DNA from: Lutraria lutraria
Lineage: Eukaryota > Mollusca > Bivalvia > Venerida > Mactridae
Reading direction: 5' to 3'
DNA length: 64,000 nucleotides
NCBI GenBank assembly: GCA_964023205.1
Contig: OZ026839.1
Location: 18,010,386 to 18,074,385, forward strand
The notes below the pieces were generated by a model that saw only the letters and a list, made by a program, of their open reading frames with translations, made no database searches and was not told the DNA's origin. Positions 58,889-64,000 of this stretch are shown here, one piece after another. Position 1 is the stretch's first letter. Each line of letters opens with the position of its first letter. Both the position numbers and the translations under genes were made by a program.

Positions 58889-59672
58889 ACTATATTGACC
58901 GTTATTAATTGTTCAACTGTAGTGTAAAAATGTACCACTTGCTTGGTATAACAATGCGAAGACATATTGTTACATATATATTCCGTAACCTATTTTCCGT
59001 TACAAAACTATAGTATATCAGAGACATAGATAACAGAGATTGGCAACTTAAGATATCACGCATATCATTTTGTAAATTCTGTAGCAAGTAAAACTCAAAA
59101 ACCAAATAACATACATATATAAATTATACATTTTCTGAAAGGTTAGACATTTGACTTTGCCTGGAAATAATATTTTGTTATATTTTCTAAGTTAATTCTT
59201 AGCTATATCCACTAGAATGTAATTGGCCTGAAAAAAATTGGTACCAGTAGATATTTTTTTAAAAGATGGCATATTAGTAGGTAGTATAAACATGGGTGTA
59301 ATAAAACTATCAGTTAAAATTGATATCTTAAAAACTCGGCAGCTGTAGTTTAAATAATAAACTTTTAGAAAATGTAAACTTTATGCATGTGCTATCAGTA
59401 GATAAGAAGTTTCATTTTGATGTGTCGATGGCAAAAGAAATAAGTCAAACATTTGCATTAGTCTGTTCGGGTATATACCAATATGCCGTTACAAATATAT
59501 GCAAAAGAAGATTCATAAACATACAATGAACAAAGATGCATGTCCGTAACATATTCCGATTTGTAATACCATGCTGTACCTAACGAAACAAATAAAATGA
59601 TGATATGGTGTCTCTTCTGACTTAAGTAGAAATCGAAAGTTAAGGCATTCAACTTGACACCGGTATTCATAT
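58889..59672. other. No supported gene
   Basis: AT-rich sequence. Minus frames at 59,458-59,716 are out-of-frame continuations after the SGNH-like frame and carry no family motif. Confidence 0.4.
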
Positions 59673-59993
59673 TTAAGAGTTCTTAGTGTTCCGTACATAA
59701 ATGGGGGCGTAGTCAATTATCTGATTAGCCACTATCGTTGGACTAACCGCATCATCATACAAGTCATTAGTTCCAATCACTAAAACCACGATATCTGGAC
59801 TAAAATCCGTTACTACCTCCAGTTTACTACACAAGTCCTTCACCTTAGCTCCCGAAAAACCAGAATATTGGATCAAAGGTGGTCCCTGTAACCCCAAATC
59901 AAACTTGAAGTCACTCGACTGTCTTACAAAATCCTTAAGTCGCTTGACAAACGAATGACCTAAAAGATGAATTTTCAATGCCGGCGCAGCCAT
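59673..59993 (-). CDS. SGNH-hydrolase-like amino-terminal fragment
   Basis: ATG at 59,993 lies in a strong context (gaccaagATGG). The 106-residue frame carries LLGHSFVKRL near residue 10 (block I, nucleophile Ser in a GHS form of GDS), a Gly block YSGFSGAKV near residue 44, and PDIVVLVIGTNDL near residue 66 (block III Asn). The Asp-His block near the end of a complete domain (200 or so residues) is missing, so it is truncated or continues in an unseen exon. No signal peptide. Such proteins in bivalves often occur in repeats, so host esterase and transposon cargo are both possible. Confidence 0.55.
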   Translation of the reverse strand: MAAPALKIHLLGHSFVKRLKDFVRQSSDFKFDLGLQGPPLIQYSGFSGAKVKDLCSKLEVVTDFSPDIVVLVIGTNDLYDDAVSPTIVANQIIDYAPIYVRNTKNS

Positions 59994-60206
59994 CTTGGTC
60001 TCGCCGAATCTCGTATCTCTTCACGCACTGCTAAGTCACGCGGGAGATGAATGATCTTAACTATCCACACTTGTCACCTATTCCAACTAAATGCGGGGTC
60101 GCCGCCCCTAGATGTAACAACAATATATACTAGAATACACTAACGTTGAATATTGTATAAAAATCCAACCTTAACAACGTGTAATAACCACGGAAAACGT
60201 GAAAAA
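59994..60206. other. Upstream region of the SGNH-like frame
   Basis: GC-richer than its surroundings, with 'tctcgccgaatctcg' and 'cgccgcccctag'. Promoter-like composition, no TATA box recognised. Confidence 0.3.
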
Positions 60207-60750
60207 TAATCGAGCTGAACAGACGCGTGAATACCGCGTCGTAAAAAGAATAACAATGGCTAGCTAGCAAACTATTGGCCGATAGCATATACGTCACAAT
60301 AACAAGAATTTGATTGGTTGGAAGATAATAGGTAAACAGAAAGGTAAGGAAAAAACCCGGAACATAACGGACCCTAGTCCATTACGTCCCTGGGGACCGG
60401 CCAATGACATAAATAGTTTTATGTGTGCATAAAACCCCATATGTGTTGTTTTCATTCTACCCATACATAGTTCGACTTCTACTGTGCTGCGTCTTTCCTC
60501 ACAGGACAATACATAAATGGGGTTTTATGCACACATAAAACTATTTATGTCATTGGCCGGTCCCCAGGGACGTAATGGACTAGGGTCCGTTATGTTCCGG
60601 GTTTTTTCCTTACCTTTCTGTTTACCTATGATCTTCCAACCAATCAGATTCTTGTTATTGTGACGTATATGCTAGCGGCCAATAGTTTGCTAGCTAGCCA
60701 TTGTTATTCTTTTTACGATGCGGTATTCACGTGTCTGTTCAGCTCGATTA
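60207..60750. repeat. Nearly perfect large palindrome, 234-bp arms
   Basis: Left arm 60,207-60,440 and right arm 60,517-60,750 are reverse complements with only a handful of differences (for example gccgatagc against gctagcggc). The loop is 76 bp (60,441-60,516). Arms include 'ctagctagcaaactattggc' and 'ccctagtccattacgtccct'. The loop recurs in direct orientation at 60,993-61,070. Confidence 0.9.
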
Positions 60751-61420
60751 TTCCACCACCTCCTCCCCATCTCCTCATTAAACAAAAGTTTACACAATGT
60801 GTACCATTTATGTAAATATTAGATGCTTTAGTATGTATTTTTATGTATATGATGTTAGTTCTAGGCGTGTCTTTTGCCCAGATATGGTCATTCATGATTT
60901 TCACATATATATAACGGGGATATGTTATCTCGGTTGTTATGTTTTTTCTTATGGCATTATAATAAATGCCCGCCCGTTTTCAATTCTCATTATGTGTTGT
61001 TTTCATTCTGCCCATACATAGTTCGACTTCTTCTGTGCTGCGTCTTTCCTCACAGGACAATACATAAATGTTTACAAGATAGTGCACTTATTTAACATCA
61101 TACATATAACAAATGACGTCACTTGTTTATAATTGACACGCACCAAATAATATGGCATGTATTTACTTCAATAATGATCAAAGAAGTATATCACTCCTCT
61201 ATCTATATTCCGTAACGGAATGGTTAAGGTGTTATTTTGCAATTCAACATTGTAGATGAACCATAAGAGTGGTGTGAGTTAAACTTTTGGAATAGGTCTC
61301 AGACATATTGATCAATAAAACTGTTGTATTACATGCGACTTAATGGAAAGTTGATTTTCCATTTTTTTGTATTCCAAAATGGTGCAAATTATGGCGGAAT
61401 GGCTGTATAATCCATTGTAA
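60751..61420. other. No supported gene
   Basis: AT-rich apart from the loop copy. A short palindrome 'ttccgtaacggaa' lies at 61,208-61,220. Confidence 0.4.
60993..61070 (+). repeat. Second copy of the palindrome loop
   Basis: 'tatgtgttgttttcattctg' to 'ctcacaggacaatacataaa' matches 60,440-60,516 with about two changes, but lacks the arms. Confidence 0.85.
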
Positions 61421-63300
61421 AATCCAGAAATCCTGGGGTGAAGCCAATTCGGACCCCAGGGCCACAACTTGATTTGTTTGTTTCATTGGGTTTAACGTCA
61501 TTTTCAACATCATTTCAGTCATATCGTGGCGGGAAGTTATCCTAACCAACGTTCCTGGACTTCATTCAGGCCTTATCCAGTACTAACCACATTCTATCCG
61601 TAAGCTTCTGCCAAGCTACCCCACATAATTCAGAGGTGGAGGACAATTTAACATAGGATGTAATATCTTCAGTCAAATTTGTCATGGACAGTGTGAGCCT
61701 CACCCGTGGTTCGAACTCACAACCTTTCGACCAGTAGACAAACGCTGTAACCACTGAGCTTACCAGGCGGCGCCACAACTTAAACAATCTTGGAAGAGGT
61801 CAACTAGACGATGCTACACACCAAATATCTAAAGTCTTGTCATTGTAGTTTCTGACAAGATTTTTTAATTTTTGCTATATAAGCCTAGATATAAATAAAG
61901 TGAAGCTTGGGGCGGGGCCAATTTTTACCCTGGGGCCATGATTTGAACAAACTTGTTAAAGGTCCACTAGACAATGCTACATCCAAAACACCTAAGCTCT
62001 AGGCATTGTTGTTTCTGACAAGAAGATTATTAAAATTTTTCCTTAATCCTATATAAGCCTATGTATAAATCAAGTGACCCCACGTAAATACTCACCAGGA
62101 AAAAGGTCATTTGGAGACGAACATTGTTAAAATTTTTCTACACGAGTCCAAGTAAAATCAAGTGACCATAATGTCAGGGCCAATTCTTACCCCAGGGCAA
62201 TAATTTGAGCAAACTTAGTAGAGGTCCACTAGACAATGCTACATACCAAATATCTTAGCTGTAGGCCTTGGGGTTTTAGAGAAGATTTTTCATAATTTCC
62301 TATATAATGTAGAATAAAACCCCGGGGCAGGGCTAATTTTGAACACCGGGGCCATAATTTGAACAAACTTGGTAGAGGTCTGCTAGACAATACTACATAC
62401 AAACTATCTTAGCTCTAGGCGATGTGGTTTCGGAGATTTTTTAAATTTTCCTATATAAGGCTATATAAATCAAGTGACCCCCGGGGCGGGGCCAATTTTG
62501 ACCCTAGGACAGTAATTTGAACAACCTTGGTAGAGGTCCATTAGACAATGCTATATACCAAATATCTTAGCTCTAGGCCTTGTGGTATTAGAGAAGATTT
62601 TTCAAAATTTCCAAAATAATGTAGAATAAACCCCGGGGCAGGGGCAATTTTGACCCCGGAGTCATAATTTGAACAAACTTGGTAGAGGTCCACTAGACAA
62701 TGCCACATACAAAATATCTATGCTCTAAACCTTGCGGTTTCGGAGAAGATTTTTTAAATTTTCCGATGTAAGTCTATATAAATCAAGTGACCACCGGGGC
62801 GGGGCCAATTTAGACCATAGGGCAATAATTTGAACAAACTTAGTAGAGGTCCACTAGACTATGCTACACAGGAAATATCAAAGCTCTAAGCATTGTAGTT
62901 TCCGACAAGTAGATTTTTTTTAAATTTCCCTATATAAGTCCATGTAAAATCAAGTTACCCCCGGGGCGGAGCCAATTCTGACCCCGGAGAATAATTTGAA
63001 CAAACTTTGTAGAGTTCCATTAGACAATGCTGCATACCAAATATCTCAGCTCTAGGCCCTGTGGTTTCGGACAAGAAGATTTTTTAAGTTTTTTCTATTT
63101 GTTGCCATGGCAACCATAGTTTTTAATGAAATTTAATATTTTTAACAACTTTGAAAGGGGACCACCCAAGGGTCATAAAATTATGCTGTTTAAAACAGTT
63201 TTAAGTAAATATGGACGCCACTTCATGACGAACGATGGACCCAGGGCGATCACAAAAGCTCACCTTGAGCACATTGTGCTCTGTGGTCTGGTGAGCTAAA
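61420..63300 (+). mobile_element. Pearl-like element, split by a SINE
   Basis: About eight core units of 155 bp ('ggcggggccaattttgaccc', 'ggtagaggtccactagacaa', 'tagctctaggc', 'gaagattttt') run from 61,785 to 63,090, then 'gttgccatggcaaccatag' and the 3' hairpin AGCTCACC...GAGCAC-att-GTGCTC...GGTGAGCT, ending ctaaaa at about 63,300. The 5' head is not recognisable left of 61,420. A SINE interrupts the first unit at 61,471-61,771. Confidence 0.85.
61471..61771 (-). mobile_element. tRNA-derived SINE with 10-bp target duplication
   Basis: On the minus strand it starts GCCGCCTGGTAAGCTCAGTG (box A AAGCTCAGTGGTTACAGCG, 61,743-61,761), has box B GAGTTCGAACC (61,708-61,718) and ends with 'tgacgttaaacccaatg' and 'aaacaaacaaatc'. 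It is flanked by gccacaactt at 61,461-61,470 and 61,772-61,781, the target site duplication inside the pearl-like core. Confidence 0.85.
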
Positions 63301-63525
63301 ACATGAAATGAAATTATTGTTCACGTCACAAACATTTTTAATCACATTTCTATTAAACAAATAAATTCTTCGTTAAATGCCATAAGGGCTCAACAGCATT
63401 TTTTTCAAATTGTTGAAATTAGATGCGCATTATAAAATTAGAAATCCATCTTGCTGAGAGGTGACCATTGTTGGGATGCGACTGTTCATGGAGGTTTCAC
63501 TGTATTTCATGCTCAGTATAGACTA
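63301..63525. other. Probable 3' untranslated region of RPP40
   Basis: AT-rich. On the minus strand an ATTAAA at about 63,337 is the only polyadenylation-like hexamer seen. Confidence 0.3.
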
Positions 63526-63715
63526 TCAAAGACAGATGTCATTTCTTCCAATAGCTGAGTATAACCAGTAGTCATCATTTGGAAACATTAAAATTGAGTA
63601 TATGTTATCTTCATAGTTAAAGAAAGCATGGTCTTGTAACCATGACATTGGTGAATCAACAAAACCATGAACTGTTAAAGCACAAAATGGAAGTCTCTTT
63701 TCTTGCACAATTTTC
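63526..63715 (-). CDS. RPP40: RNase P/MRP protein subunit p40, last exon
   Basis: A 'ttattttcag' acceptor precedes 63,715; the exon enters in phase 2 and is open for 62 codons to TGA at 63,526-63,528: KIVQEKRLPFCALTVHGFVD, SPMSWLQDHAFF, NIYSILMFPNDDYWLYSAIG and RNDICL at the end. The pattern TVxGFxDSPxSW...ENxYxxxxFxxxDYWLxxAxGxND is how vertebrate RPP40 ends, as I recall that family. RPP40 is a nuclear/nucleolar scaffold subunit of the tRNA- and rRNA-processing ribonucleases P and MRP. The upstream exons lie beyond 64,000. No break is visible in this exon. Confidence 0.85.
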
Positions 63716-63829
63716 CTGAAAATAATTAAATCAAAGCATGAAAGTACTGATAGCTCCTTGACTGGAAGTACTTCACATAGAATATCTCTGTTAAATTATT
63801 ATGAAATTAATTATGACGTTTTCATTAAA
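63716..63829 (-). other. Start of the RPP40 intron
   Basis: The acceptor-side intron sequence has a pyrimidine stretch (minus 'gatttaattattttcag'). No exon signs. Confidence 0.6.
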
Positions 63830-64000
63830 ACAGCCCTATATCGCTCACAAGAAAAAAAAGCCTGTGTAAAAATCAAGTGACCCGGGGGCGGACCAATTTT
63901 TACCCCAGGGCCAAAGGGGTAAATATCTAAACTTTAGGCCTTGCAATTTCTGACAAGATTTTTTTGTAATTTTTCTATGTAACGTGTATGAAAATCAAAG
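63830..64000 (+). repeat. Pearl-like element head and first core, cut by window end
   Basis: 'cagccctatatcgctcacaa' then 'aaaatcaagtgacccggggg', 'ggaccaatttttacccc' and 'ctttaggccttgc'. It lies in the RPP40 intron and runs off the window. Confidence 0.8.

Noticed and set aside
1..64000. CRISPR arrays, rRNA genes, prokaryotic operons
   Set aside because: No direct-repeat/spacer pattern, no conserved rRNA core sequences and no Shine-Dalgarno-led gene runs were seen; the sequence is eukaryotic.

Overview
The window is animal nuclear DNA from a repeat-rich, AT-rich genome. Spliced exons with GT/AG borders, several non-LTR retrotransposon families, a BEL/Pao retrotransposon, Tc1-like and Helitron-like relics, tRNA-derived SINEs and pearl-like tandem-core elements together point to a mollusc, most likely a bivalve. 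The species is inference. There is no bacterial-type operon, CRISPR array or rRNA gene. Host genes are sparse. The one gene I can name is the last exon of RPP40 (RNase P/MRP subunit p40) at 63,526-63,715, minus strand. A possible small host gene has exons at 6,611-6,697 and 7,014-7,180, plus strand. An SGNH-hydrolase-like start lies at 59,673-59,993, minus strand.

Layout, left half. 1-650 is a tandem repeat. 656-3,470 is a broken LINE. 3,870-6,480 holds repeat fragments and an inverted SINE pair. 9,323-9,394 is a tRNA-Ala-like sequence. 10,300-12,511 (minus) is a decayed Helitron-like gene with exons, an Ulp1-like protease, Lys/Arg-rich repeats and the Helitron amino-terminal zinc region. 14,390-15,681 is a LINE 3' end. 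16,590-17,555 is a pearl-like repeat. 17,555-24,060 is a BEL/Pao element with gag, protease, RT, RNase H and integrase pieces and a 3' LTR. 26,100-27,365 is a decayed copy of an uncharacterised invertebrate protein family. 29,675-36,285 is a large imperfect inverted repeat enclosing a LINE 3' end, a satellite array and three short related palindromes.

Layout, right half. 37,357-38,250 is a truncated Tc1-like transposon. 40,590-42,590 (minus) is a LINE carrying a palindromic MITE. 43,000-47,700 is another LINE, split by a 1.5 kb pearl-like insertion. 47,703-48,205 is a LINE ORF1 relic. 48,735-49,400 (minus) is a second Tc1-like relic. 50,853-55,122 (minus) is a spliced Mutator-like transposase gene joined to a DEDDh exonuclease. 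It is divergent from a second decayed gene at 55,482-57,370, and the shared intergenic segment is packed with CAACGTTG palindromes. Pearl-like arrays fill 57,395-58,888 and 61,420-63,300. A nearly perfect 234-bp-armed palindrome lies at 60,207-60,750.

Almost every transposon frame is broken by stops or 1-2 base shifts, so most coding matter here is fossil. The best candidates for something under-described are the divergent transposase-exonuclease/partner pair with its palindromic intergenic region, the pearl-like family whose 3' hairpin shows compensatory base changes, and the tiny palindromic insertions with 7-bp direct flanks.
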